Source of the DNA: a virus
IMG/VR virus record: IMGVR_UViG_3300017719_000031
Coordinates: 1-42,752 of that record
Strand: one strand, 5' to 3'
DNA length: 42,752 nt
A model generated the notes under the pieces. It searched no databases. It was not told the DNA's origin and worked only from the letters and a program-made list of their open reading frames with translations. Positions within the stretch are counted from its first letter, which is position 1, and each line of letters starts with the position of its first letter. Of this stretch, positions 34,449-41,085 are shown one piece after another. The position numbers were made by a program, and so were the translations under genes.

Positions 34449-36803
34449 TTAAAAGTTTAGTTTCACCTGTTCAGGCTCAGTTTCTATAAATTCTATCATC
34501 TTTCCAGCAGCATTCCTGGTTATGATCGGCTTGGTGTCGTACTTAAACTTACCAAAGCTATCAAGCCACTTGTAGAACTTGCTATGAGAAAGCTTGAACT
34601 TTCCATACGGTCCATAGTCTGGATACTCCTCAGTAAAGTTGTTATAAAGGTCCATGCCCATACTTGCAGACCCCTTGTTTGTGTAGTAGTTGTCCTTTCC
34701 GTCAGCCCATTCCCAGAAGTCTGAGTTTGTTTCTGCAATAAAGTTCCTTACCTTAAGGTTCTTGAACTCGCATACAACAAGACCACTCTTCAGGTATAGT
34801 TGAAGGTTATCGATCATGTAGTTGTCAAACTTTGACCATTCAGAATCTGTCCACTCGCTGAATAACATGTGGCCAAAGTCACTCTCAGGCGTGAAGCTTT
34901 TAGTATAGTACTGCTTGAACTCCAGGTCCCACTTACGTCTCTCAAAGCTATTTCCAGCACCCTTGATCGCATAGTTTGTGGTTATAACAATCTTTGGAGA
35001 GTACTCAAAAGGTATGTGTATCTCGTCTTTGTTCTTCTTCTCAAGGGTAATACCCTCTGTGATTACAGAGAATAGTCTCTCGAAATCAAAATTCTTTGCG
35101 ACGTCATCAAACACAAGGGTCTGTGTATCTACCTGTACCCTCTGGTACGGGAAAGATTTTTGAAATGAAAATCCCTTACCATCAATTATAACCATCTTCT
35201 TAATGTGACTTATTGACTTGACAAAGATACCCTTACCAGTGCCACCTTCAGGATGGTCCGATATAATCTCGTCATTGAGTATCACGGCAGGGCAGTAGCT
35301 TGCTGGCTTGTGTGAATGCATAAGGTATCCAAGAGTACTCTCCATAGATCTTGTACTATCAGATCTGTCTCCAGATATATTCTTAATGAAGTACCTGAAC
35401 TCTGAATCCTTAAAGTCAGACTTTATGAAGTCCCTGTCTATCTTCTGCTTCTCCCATACATGACCTTTTAGGTTCTTATAAGAAATGGTTTCTACGCTAT
35501 CCCTTGTGACCTTTACGGCACAATTTAAGTAGTAAAGATAAGCCTCGTCAGTGTTGTCCACCATGAATTCTGGCTCTATCCTTGAGACATAATTTAAAAA
35601 TGTCTCCTGAAAAAACTTTGTATTGAGTGCAAAGAAGTTGTATACCGACATATCGTCGATACCTAGAAGGAAGTCAAGTACAAAATCCTTTATCATCTCC
35701 TCGTTCACGTCAGATATGGTGTTGTCAATCACCCTGACGAATACAAAGTTATTACTACCTACTGGGTAGTACTTGTAGAAACCATTGTCCTGCAAGTATA
35801 GTCTAAACAGATGAGGTACAAGATCAATCTTGCCCTTGCTGTTCTTTATCCAAAACTCGTTGAAGTCTACAGTCTTAGCGACCTCGTCGACATCGACGTC
35901 CTTGTTACTGTCCTTTATCTCACCAAGAGGGACGCCCATCTTTATATTATTGACTATCTCTGACGTCTTATCAATGTCCTCATAGAACTTAGTGTTGTGT
36001 CCAGACATGTTCTTGTAAGCACTTCGTACTATTGCCATGATCTCTGAAGACTTTTCGCCAGTTGAGTCGTATGAGTTCAGCGTGGTGAATGCCTCGTCCT
36101 GATTGATTCCAAACTCATTCAGTGCGGATGCCAGGATAAAAAGGTTGTTGTTTTTTTGACCCTGAACCATACCATACTTCTTGTCCCACCATAGCGATAG
36201 CCTGCGTATTATTTCATTAGAGTCAGAGATCTTTATGGTTGCCTTTGACTTTGTCACAAACTCTGTCTCGTTCTCCATGTCCTTCCATACCGAAGAAAGT
36301 TCATTTACATATAAATCAGGATCGTAACTCTCGTAACATACCCTTGATATATTCTTGCATGAGGTATCGAACTCATCGCATGCATAGTACTTCTCCAGTG
36401 ACTTGAAGTACTTCTTATGATTCTTTGCATCCTTAGGTATACGTACCAGTGTCTTGATACCATCTCCAGATGGGGATGTGAATAGGCAGTACGTAAACTC
36501 GTCCTGCATCAGCTCCACCCTCTTTGAGTGTAGGTGCTGCTCGTCCCTAAAGCCATCGAAGTCAAGGCACATGATACCACTGTGATCTATGATAGAGCTG
36601 TCACGCCTATCTGAAAAGGTTCCAGAGAAGCAGATGGCAGGAAGCTGTTTTTTCAACTGATTCCTACCACCCTTATCTACCTCTAACCTAACCTTACCTA
36701 TTAACTCCTTCGAAGATCCGTCACGGATACGATCTATCGCCCTATCTATGTCTATATGGTAGGGTTTGTCTGTCTCGTTTATTGTCTTAAAGTATGTTAT
36801 CAT
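34449..36803 (-). CDS. Primase-helicase: BT4734/VirE-type N-terminus with SF3/D5-like helicase
   Basis: This 784-residue protein probably primes and unwinds phage DNA. The N-terminal part (about 40-180) matches the BT4734-like/VirE N-terminal domain seen in Bacteroidota mobile elements: AICFSGTF, IMCLDFDGF (acidic pair), FTSPSGDGIKTLVRI and CKNISRVCYESYDPDLYVN. A helical linker with a PriCT-like segment (about 195-250) follows. The C-terminal ATPase has Walker A PEGGTGKG (about 517-524), Walker B TLVFDDV (about 561-567) and a sensor strand KIVITTNY. These are the features of D5-type helicases. No separate primase or polymerase gene is visible, so this may be the phage's only replication initiator enzyme in the window. 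Confidence 0.85.
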   Translation of the reverse strand: MITYFKTINETDKPYHIDIDRAIDRIRDGSSKELIGKVRLEVDKGGRNQLKKQLPAICFSGTFSDRRDSSIIDHSGIMCLDFDGFRDEQHLHSKRVELMQDEFTYCLFTSPSGDGIKTLVRIPKDAKNHKKYFKSLEKYYACDEFDTSCKNISRVCYESYDPDLYVNELSSVWKDMENETEFVTKSKATIKISDSNEIIRRLSLWWDKKYGMVQGQKNNNLFILASALNEFGINQDEAFTTLNSYDSTGEKSSEIMAIVRSAYKNMSGHNTKFYEDIDKTSEIVNNIKMGVPLGEIKDSNKDVDVDEVAKTVDFNEFWIKNSKGKIDLVPHLFRLYLQDNGFYKYYPVGSNNFVFVRVIDNTISDVNEEMIKDFVLDFLLGIDDMSVYNFFALNTKFFQETFLNYVSRIEPEFMVDNTDEAYLYYLNCAVKVTRDSVETISYKNLKGHVWEKQKIDRDFIKSDFKDSEFRYFIKNISGDRSDSTRSMESTLGYLMHSHKPASYCPAVILNDEIISDHPEGGTGKGIFVKSISHIKKMVIIDGKGFSFQKSFPYQRVQVDTQTLVFDDVAKNFDFERLFSVITEGITLEKKNKDEIHIPFEYSPKIVITTNYAIKGAGNSFERRKWDLEFKQYYTKSFTPESDFGHMLFSEWTDSEWSKFDNYMIDNLQLYLKSGLVVCEFKNLKVRNFIAETNSDFWEWADGKDNYYTNKGSASMGMDLYNNFTEEYPDYGPYGKFKLSHSKFYKWLDSFGKFKYDTKPIITRNAAGKMIEFIETEPEQVKLNF

Positions 36804-37017
36804 TCTTTCTCTGCATTAAAAGTTTAGTAATATATGCCGTAGCATCCATCAACTCTTCTAGCAGATGCACAAGGAAGTCATCGTCATTATTGTCATGTAG
36901 TGTGGTATCGTACTTAATGATACCATCACTACTTCTTCTATCATAATGAGCCTTCAAGGTCTCGATCACCTTGTCTCTCTTCTCAAGCTTATCTGTACGT
37001 GATGAAAAATATTTCAT
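36787..37017 (-). CDS. Small helical protein, 76 residues, unknown (weakly MazG-like)
   Basis: The product has a basic N-terminal half (MKYFSSRTDKLEKRDKVIE) and an acidic helix DDDFLVHLLEELMDATAYITKLL. The EELMDA..Y pattern recalls the metal-binding helix of all-alpha NTP pyrophosphatases such as MazG, but the second acidic motif of that family is not evident and the protein is short. It lies between gldL and the primase-helicase and overlaps the latter by 17 bases. I would not rely on the enzyme call. Confidence 0.55.
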   Translation of the reverse strand: MKYFSSRTDKLEKRDKVIETLKAHYDRRSSDGIIKYDTTLHDNNDDDFLVHLLEELMDATAYITKLLMQRKNDNIL

Positions 37018-37023
37018 AGTTAT

Positions 37024-37569
37024 CTATTTAAAAATATCTAACATCGAACTGTACTTATCGTTTATATGTTTTAAGGTAAACGACAATTCTTCCATAGAAT
37101 TTTTGTAAGAACGTGTATGTAAGGAGGATGTCGTAAGATCATCTGAGATTGTATTTAAAGAAGATGATATATCTTTAATTTTTTCAGACAAATCATTTAT
37201 AGATTCTTTTAAATTAATGACATCAATATCATTTAATTCATTTATAGAATTTATGTTACTTCCATTTGATTTCTGTAATAAATCATAAAGACCTACATCC
37301 TCAATTTCATCAACACCTTTACCTTCGGTGTCATCAAGCTCTGGGAAAACCCTAGACCAATCTTTATCCAAATGAACTGGTTCCATGACAGACATTACAA
37401 ATATTAATGCTTCTGTGCTTAAACCTACAATCAACATTTCAGAAGCAAATGGCCAGTGCATAATTTTAAATAATGCACCCATAATAACAACTGCTGCCCC
37501 TAATCCGTATATGTACTTCATGATATTTTTCCATGACTTACTTGCAAAAAAACTTTTAGTATTACTCAT
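37024..37569 (-). CDS. gldL: GldL homologue: type IX secretion / gliding motor subunit carried by the phage
   Basis: Within the first about 80 of 181 residues this is unmistakably GldL-like. The sequence runs YIYGLGAAVVIMGALFKIMH (first membrane helix), a short loop, MLIVGLSTEALIFVMSVMEP (second membrane helix) and DWSRVFPEL. Host GldL forms a pentamer around GldM in the inner membrane and converts proton flow into gliding and type IX secretion. Charged membrane residues important in GldL are kept here: Lys35 and His38 after helix one, Glu53 in helix two and Glu63 at its end. The rest (about 80-181) is a charged coiled coil with no match I recognise, and the protein is shorter than typical GldL. 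ATG at 37569 is preferred over one at 37599 because the latter lies in the terminator. Confidence 0.88.
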   Translation of the reverse strand: MSNTKSFFASKSWKNIMKYIYGLGAAVVIMGALFKIMHWPFASEMLIVGLSTEALIFVMSVMEPVHLDKDWSRVFPELDDTEGKGVDEIEDVGLYDLLQKSNGSNINSINELNDIDVINLKESINDLSEKIKDISSSLNTISDDLTTSSLHTRSYKNSMEELSFTLKHINDKYSSMLDIFK

Positions 37570-37588
37570 AATATTTAATTTAATTGTT

Positions 37589-37620
37589 AAAAAAAGCACC
37601 GACTACCATACAGTCGATGC
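37589..37620 (-). terminator. Intrinsic terminator just before gldL
   Basis: On the minus strand a nine-pair stem (GCATCGACT with AGTCGGTGC, one G-U pair) with a seven-base loop runs directly into seven T residues. It ends 20 bases upstream of the gldL start, after the DUF3127 gene. It either ends the upstream transcript or works as an attenuator controlling gldL. Confidence 0.88.
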
Positions 37621-37623
37621 TAC

Positions 37624-37671
37624 AGAGTTTTTGCCGAGTATGGTCAGCTAACCAGCAGAACTCTAACTGCT
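37624..37671 (-). ncRNA. Possible RNA pseudoknot upstream of the terminator
   Basis: Reading the minus strand, AGCAG (37671-37667) pairs with CTGCT (37658-37654). The loop between holds AGAGTT (37664-37659), which can pair with AACTCT further downstream (37629-37624). This gives stems of five and six pairs with a two-base crossing loop and no bases between the stems, the geometry of an H-type pseudoknot. The long second loop contains a small hairpin (GGTT/GACC). The structure lies between a gene end and a terminator and does not overlap a coding region. Only pairing by eye supports it; no known riboswitch class is recognised. Confidence 0.45.
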
Positions 37672-37692
37672 TTCATCATGAACACACAATGC

Positions 37693-38037
37693 TTAGAACG
37701 GAAGATCTCCGTCCTTATCTTCAGTTGTAACTGGCTGTGGGGATGGTTCAGAGGACCCATCTATTCTCCATGCCTCTAGTGTGTTGAAGTACTTAACCTC
37801 ACCACTTGGTGATGTCCACTCACGCCCTCTAAGATTAAACGATACCTCTACCTCTTGACCCTCTATCATAGAGTCCAAAAGTGTCGTCTTGTCCTGCACC
37901 GTCTGAAACGATATGGTTTGTGGATACTTCTCTGCCTGATCATTCAGTACAAATGTTCTCTTCTTAAACTTTTCGCTTACGTGTTCTGTGTCGAAGATCT
38001 TTTCCACGACTCCTTTCATTTTAAATTGATTACTCAT
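37693..38037 (-). CDS. DUF3127-family single-stranded DNA-binding-like protein
   Basis: This 114-residue protein matches the DUF3127 family of Bacteroidota. The characteristic sequence elements are KGVVEKIFDTEHVSEKFKKR, FVLNDQAEKYPQTISF, VQDKTTLLD, VEVSFNLRGREW, and KYFNTLEAWRI. The fold is expected to be an OB-type domain. The C-terminus is acidic and ends in DGDLPF, the same type of tip that SSB uses to recruit replication proteins. It lies directly after the PD-(D/E)XK nuclease gene with one intervening base and is led by a conserved A-rich leader. Use as the phage's SSB is likely. Confidence 0.85.
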   Translation of the reverse strand: MSNQFKMKGVVEKIFDTEHVSEKFKKRTFVLNDQAEKYPQTISFQTVQDKTTLLDSMIEGQEVEVSFNLRGREWTSPSGEVKYFNTLEAWRIDGSSEPSPQPVTTEDKDGDLPF

Positions 38038-38038
38038 T

Positions 38039-38803
38039 TTATTTGTTTTTGGTTGTTAAAAAATTTACATATTCTTTTGCGTACATCTCTGCCGCAAACA
38101 TCCTTGCATCCATGTGCTTGATGTCATCCTCAGTCAGCTCTATCTTTACTATAGTTGCACGTAGGTTATCGTCCAGTGCGTCCATGTAGTGAAGGCTGTC
38201 ATCCTCATGCTCAGGCATAAGCTCCTCAGGTGTGGTGGTGAGTATGTATGCTATCTCACCATTAGCCCATTGCTTGCCAGTCTTCTTGGTAAGCATGTAT
38301 AGGTACATTTTGACCTGCCATTCGTATGCTGGGTTCTTTGGCGGACGTTTTGGAAACGTCTTCTTTGACCAGCTAGACTTAATGTCTATCACCTTAAGTC
38401 TTTCACAATCAACAATGTCAGGATGACCTGATGCAAATAAAAACTTGAGAGAGAAGTGATCGTCGAACTCCTCCATCTTACGGTAGTCAGTGAAGAAGAT
38501 TCTGTTGTATATCTCTATACTCTCGTCCTCGACATCGGTACCCTTGGTCATCTCCCTGGTGCTGAACGATACCTTGTAGTCATATACCACCTCATCGATG
38601 GCCTCCTCTATAAGAGTCTTAGCACCCTCGCCCAATGTAACTGGTGCGTCACGCTTGGCTATCAAATCATCACGCTTGGCCGTCTGGTTGTCTGTAAGTT
38701 TGGACTTAGTCATCAATACGTTAAGTGCCTCCATCTGCTTTTCAGTGAGGCCGTCCGTACCCGTAAATAGGGCCGAACACTTACTTGCTCTTACTCTCAG
38801 CAT
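38039..38803 (-). CDS. PD-(D/E)XK nuclease (RecB/Cas4-like exonuclease)
   Basis: This 254-residue protein belongs to the PD-(D/E)XK nuclease superfamily. The core is GHPDIVD (126-132, Asp129), VIDIKSSWS (138-146, Asp140, Lys142) and the Gln-Tyr motif YEWQVKMYLYM (160-170). The N-terminal third is charged and helical with a repeated TxxQxAKRDDLIAKRD stretch. Phage enzymes of this type process double-stranded DNA ends for recombination, often with a partner annealing protein. The neighbouring 163-codon gene overlaps by 23 bases and may be that partner. It is also possible that it acts in host DNA breakdown. Confidence 0.82.
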   Translation of the reverse strand: MLRVRASKCSALFTGTDGLTEKQMEALNVLMTKSKLTDNQTAKRDDLIAKRDAPVTLGEGAKTLIEEAIDEVVYDYKVSFSTREMTKGTDVEDESIEIYNRIFFTDYRKMEEFDDHFSLKFLFASGHPDIVDCERLKVIDIKSSWSKKTFPKRPPKNPAYEWQVKMYLYMLTKKTGKQWANGEIAYILTTTPEELMPEHEDDSLHYMDALDDNLRATIVKIELTEDDIKHMDARMFAAEMYAKEYVNFLTTKNK

Positions 38804-39272
38804 CTTTCAAGGTTTTAGTTTGTGAATCACTCAGTTCGTAAACGGCAGCTATCTTTGCCAGTGTTGACCGTCCGTTTGATACGGACTCAGTCGCCTTCTC
38901 CATCTGGTCGTCTGTCAGTACCTTCTTGGTCTTCTTAGGCAGTGGCCTGGTGCTAAAACGCAGTGCGTCTACCATTCCCTGCGGTGACTTGACCTTCTCG
39001 GTGTTTAGGACGATCTGCTTACCGATATACTCGTTGTAGTCGAATGTTCCAAAGAACTTCTCCAACCTCTTGAAGTTTGATCGGTTGCAAACCATCGGCT
39101 TGTCGAACTCATTCATCATCAGGAAGACCTTGTCCTCCTTACCCATCTCGCCTACGAAGACGTCCTGGTATATCTTTTTGATGGTTACCAGCTTTGGCTC
39201 ATACTTTCCATTGACCTCCAAGTCCCATGAGCCTAGATACTTGTTGTCTTTCATTAAATTTCTCCAGTGCAT
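38781..39272 (-). CDS. Phage protein with probable OB-like fold, possible recombination partner of the nuclease
   Basis: This 163-residue protein is conserved in Bacteroidota phages in my recollection, but I cannot give it a named function. Residues about 10-110 are beta-rich: DNKYLGSWDLEV, KLVTIKKIYQDVFV, KVFLMMNEFDKPMVCN, IGKQIVLNTEKVKSP and DALRFSTRPLP. The C-terminus is a charged helix with the SxxxTLKDAESKSK end. Its overlap with the exonuclease gene by 23 bases suggests a linked function such as binding or annealing single strands. MHWRNLMKDNK is the longest start; an alternative is the internal MKDNKYL at 39254. Confidence 0.6.
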   Translation of the reverse strand: MHWRNLMKDNKYLGSWDLEVNGKYEPKLVTIKKIYQDVFVGEMGKEDKVFLMMNEFDKPMVCNRSNFKRLEKFFGTFDYNEYIGKQIVLNTEKVKSPQGMVDALRFSTRPLPKKTKKVLTDDQMEKATESVSNGRSTLAKIAAVYELSDSQTKTLKDAESKSK

Positions 39273-39298
39273 ATTAAATTAAATTAGGGGTTACAATA

Positions 39299-39685
39299 TT
39301 AATCATTATTTGTTAATAAGTTACGGTATTTGTGAATTTTTTTTTGTAGGTCTTCTCTTCTTCGCTTGAACATATCTACCACTCTGTCATTTCCGTTGGA
39401 TATAGATATTCGTACTAACTCGTTGGTCCTTACTAGCTTACGTTGATGAACCTCTATGTTTAGCTTTACGCATCCCATGAACCATCCCTCATCCTTAAAA
39501 ACTTTTAGATGCCTGCCTTCGACATCCTCAAACTTATCTGTGTGTGTCATTACGTTCTTTATTTCTATACGTCCGTCTTCGTGAAACTTCTCTATCTTGA
39601 CACCCATGTCCAGGTACCAGTCGCTATTTTCTGTCCAGTATAATGACTTTTCATCGTCATTTACCAGATCCTCCCAGGCCTTCAT
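39299..39685 (-). CDS. Conserved phage protein, 128 residues, unknown
   Basis: I do not recognise this protein. It is soluble and mixed alpha/beta, with an aromatic N-terminus (LYWTENSDWYLDMGVKIEKF), a beta middle (GRIEIKNVMTHTDKFEDVEGRHLKVF shortened: RIEIKNVMTHTDKF), DEGWFMGCVKLNIEVHQRKL and a C-terminal basic helix (FKRRREDLQKKIHKY). It overlaps the exported protein gene by four bases (ATGA). It may bind nucleic acid through its basic end, which is only an inference. Confidence 0.6.
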   Translation of the reverse strand: MKAWEDLVNDDEKSLYWTENSDWYLDMGVKIEKFHEDGRIEIKNVMTHTDKFEDVEGRHLKVFKDEGWFMGCVKLNIEVHQRKLVRTNELVRISISNGNDRVVDMFKRRREDLQKKIHKYRNLLTNND

Positions 39686-40071
39686 TGTTTTCTGTATATT
39701 AGATCGTACGTATATCCGTCATAGTCATCGTAGCTAAAGAAATAGGTATCTTTATCCTTTATTTCTCTCAATACAACGTCATAGTTATCCTTGTGCTCTA
39801 TAGCAAACAGTATGTAAACGTGATTCCTTCTGTCACTATTAAGGTATTTAAAAATCAAAACCTTTGAATTTTTATTTACATCAAACTCATCCATATTGAC
39901 GTCATAGAAGTCATATACCTTGCTGCATATATCTATGGCCTCGTCCTTGTCGTCTGCTATGCAGAGATACTCTGAATCACCCATGCATTTGAACCCTTTA
40001 GGTACATTGAATGGTTGTGCTATTGAATTAGTACTGAATATCAGCACCATAATTAAAATTACATTTTTCAT
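39682..40071 (-). CDS. Exported protein with signal peptide, 129 residues, unknown
   Basis: The product starts with a clear Sec signal peptide, MKNVILIMVLIFSTNSIAQP, with a likely cleavage after Ala18, a site type common in Bacteroidota (A-Q). The mature part is small and acidic, has two cysteines (KCMGDSEYLCIADD) that could form a disulfide, an acidic YDDYDGYTYD region near the end, and no lipobox. The start at 40071 is preferred over a longer one at 40128 because it begins the signal peptide and overlaps the upstream stop as ATGA. A phage-encoded periplasmic protein expressed with early genes suggests an effect on the envelope, such as superinfection exclusion or inhibition of a periplasmic system. 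Confidence 0.75.
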   Translation of the reverse strand: MKNVILIMVLIFSTNSIAQPFNVPKGFKCMGDSEYLCIADDKDEAIDICSKVYDFYDVNMDEFDVNKNSKVLIFKYLNSDRRNHVYILFAIEHKDNYDVVLREIKDKDTYFFSYDDYDGYTYDLIYRKQ

Positions 40072-40241
40072 ACTATTAAATTTAAGATTGATAAAAATAA
40101 TGCGATGCATGAGCCGAACATACAACACATTAGCGTTGGTATAACAATCGACCTGACGGCTATGCTCAGTATGTTGTCCATCGCCAGATGTAAAAGCCAG
40201 AGCGATAGGCCGAATGTTAGTATTGAAGTTATTGATATCAT
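40068..40241 (-). CDS. Small membrane protein, 57 residues
   Basis: This gene is very short but its stop overlaps the exported protein start as ATGA. The product is mostly hydrophobic, with two likely transmembrane helices at about residues 2-21 (ISITSILTFGLSLWLLHLAM) and 31-55 (IPTLMCCMFGSCIALFLSIL) separated by a short basic/polar loop (DNILSIAVRS). It contains several cysteines. It could be a holin-like or envelope-modifying protein, but holins are late genes, and this lies in the early operon. Coupling to the exported protein suggests they work together. Confidence 0.65.
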   Translation of the reverse strand: MISITSILTFGLSLWLLHLAMDNILSIAVRSIVIPTLMCCMFGSCIALFLSILNLIV

Positions 40242-40242
40242 A

Positions 40243-40428
40243 TTAGTTTTGATTTATCTCCTCGATGACTATTTGCACTTTACTCTCCTCTATGTCTATC
40301 AACACTGCCTCTGGGAAGAAGAAGTTGAAGTAGTTGAGTGCAGTCAGATCGTCCTCGCAGTGTATTTTTGTGTATGACTTCTCACCGTTAAGGGTGAATG
40401 TCAGTCCGAATGATTTATTGTGTGTCAT
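40243..40428 (-). CDS. Small protein, 61 residues, unknown
   Basis: The product begins MTHNKSFGLTFTLNGEKSYT and is a small alpha/beta protein with an aromatic centre (LNYFNFFFPEAVLIDIEES) and a beta end (KVQIVIEEINQN). A longer start at 40437 exists, but the one at 40428 is favoured because it overlaps the upstream 44-codon gene's stop by four bases (ATGA), the pattern used by several neighbours. No motif is recognised. Confidence 0.55.
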   Translation of the reverse strand: MTHNKSFGLTFTLNGEKSYTKIHCEDDLTALNYFNFFFPEAVLIDIEESKVQIVIEEINQN

Positions 40429-40559
40429 AACCTGCATATGTATATAATGTTACACTTCCTACCGAACTTTCGTAGTGCGTCTCGGTAGCTTGACGCTTGT
40501 ATTGTGTCGCCAGTGCATAGGTTCTCACCTATCATGTAGCATATGTGGAAGCTATTCAT
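40425..40559 (-). CDS. Tiny basic protein, 44 residues, unknown
   Basis: This tiny gene is supported by the ATGA overlap at its end and an eight-base overlap at its beginning with the 45-codon gene. The product is basic, begins MNSFHICYMIGENLCTGDTI and contains four cysteines in all, with a central SSYRDALRKFGRK helix. The cysteine content might allow metal or disulfide binding. No family is recognised; the evidence that it is translated is only the gene packing. Confidence 0.5.
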   Translation of the reverse strand: MNSFHICYMIGENLCTGDTIQASSYRDALRKFGRKCNIIYICRL

Positions 40560-40689
40560 CTTCTTTGTTTTGGTTTAATAATTTCATCAGTTCATATATA
40601 GCACTGTGTGTCTGTGAGTCTGTCAACGCATCGCCAGTCAGCTTGCTTTTCAAGGCCTGAATCTCTGCATTTATATCCTTTTCTTTCAT
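40552..40689 (-). CDS. Tiny helical protein, 45 residues, unknown
   Basis: The product MKEKDINAEIQALKSKLTGD... is a charged, mainly helical peptide with an acidic C-terminus (NQNKEDE) and no cysteine. Its ATG overlaps the upstream stop as ATGA (40686-40689) and its end overlaps the next start by eight bases. This tight chain favours it being a real gene. Function is unknown. Confidence 0.55.
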   Translation of the reverse strand: MKEKDINAEIQALKSKLTGDALTDSQTHSAIYELMKLLNQNKEDE

Positions 40690-40874
40690 CTTAGGTATAT
40701 GTTTATATGGTTAGTAATCATCACGTCATCGCCACCGATCCTGGACACCATCTCGTCCGTCCGATTGCCTATCAGGATGATGTGCCTCCTCGATATCTGT
40801 ATGCGATAGAAGTGGTCGATGTCTATGCCCTTCTTAATGCACACGTATCTGAGGTATCTCATCATGACATTCAT
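40686..40874 (-). CDS. Small basic protein, 62 residues, unknown
   Basis: The protein begins MNVMMRYLRYVCIKKGIDID and has a basic, alternately hydrophobic profile, with RIQISRRHIILIGNRTDEMV forming a likely hairpin or strand-helix. It overlaps both neighbours by four bases (ATGA at each end). A DNA-binding or regulatory function is possible from its charge but no helix-turn-helix or zinc motif is clear. Confidence 0.55.
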   Translation of the reverse strand: MNVMMRYLRYVCIKKGIDIDHFYRIQISRRHIILIGNRTDEMVSRIGGDDVMITNHINIYLR

Positions 40875-41083
40875 GGCGTAAGGGTCTTTGCTATCTCACT
40901 TATCTTGGACTCTAGGATGACTATCTGTCTGCCCTTCCTGTCGGCATTCCTACCCCACCTGTCTCTCAAATCTACTAAATCTTTTGGAGACTTGTAAATG
41001 TTGTCCCTGAGTATATCTATGTCGGTCTGTAGGTATTCTATCCTCTCCACTATCTCAAGTAGTTTCTCTATCTTCTTCTTCAT
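40871..41083 (-). CDS. Small coiled-coil protein, 70 residues, unknown
   Basis: The protein is a charged coiled coil: MKKKIEKLLEIVERIEYLQT opens a long helix, and a basic stretch in the middle (RDRWGRNADRKGRQ) separates it from a second helix (VILESKISEIAKTL). No enzyme motif is present. Its gene overlaps the downstream one by four bases and lies two bases after the 86-codon gene. Nucleic acid binding through the basic patch is possible. Confidence 0.6.
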   Translation of the reverse strand: MKKKIEKLLEIVERIEYLQTDIDILRDNIYKSPKDLVDLRDRWGRNADRKGRQIVILESKISEIAKTLTP

Positions 41084-41085
41084 AT

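Noticed and set aside
37570-37599. A longer start for the GldL-like protein at 37599
   Set aside because: It would place the first codons in the terminator's T run and adds a segment absent from GldL proteins; the ATG at 37569 gives a normal N-terminus.
37620-37690. tRNA-like pairing in the region before the terminator
   Set aside because: No T-arm consensus (GGTTCGAATCC-like) and no consistent acceptor stem can be drawn; the pairing is better explained as a stem or pseudoknot.
40068-40241. Firm holin call for the 57-residue membrane protein
   Set aside because: It lies in the early operon, no endolysin is nearby, and small two-helix proteins have many roles; kept as a general membrane protein.
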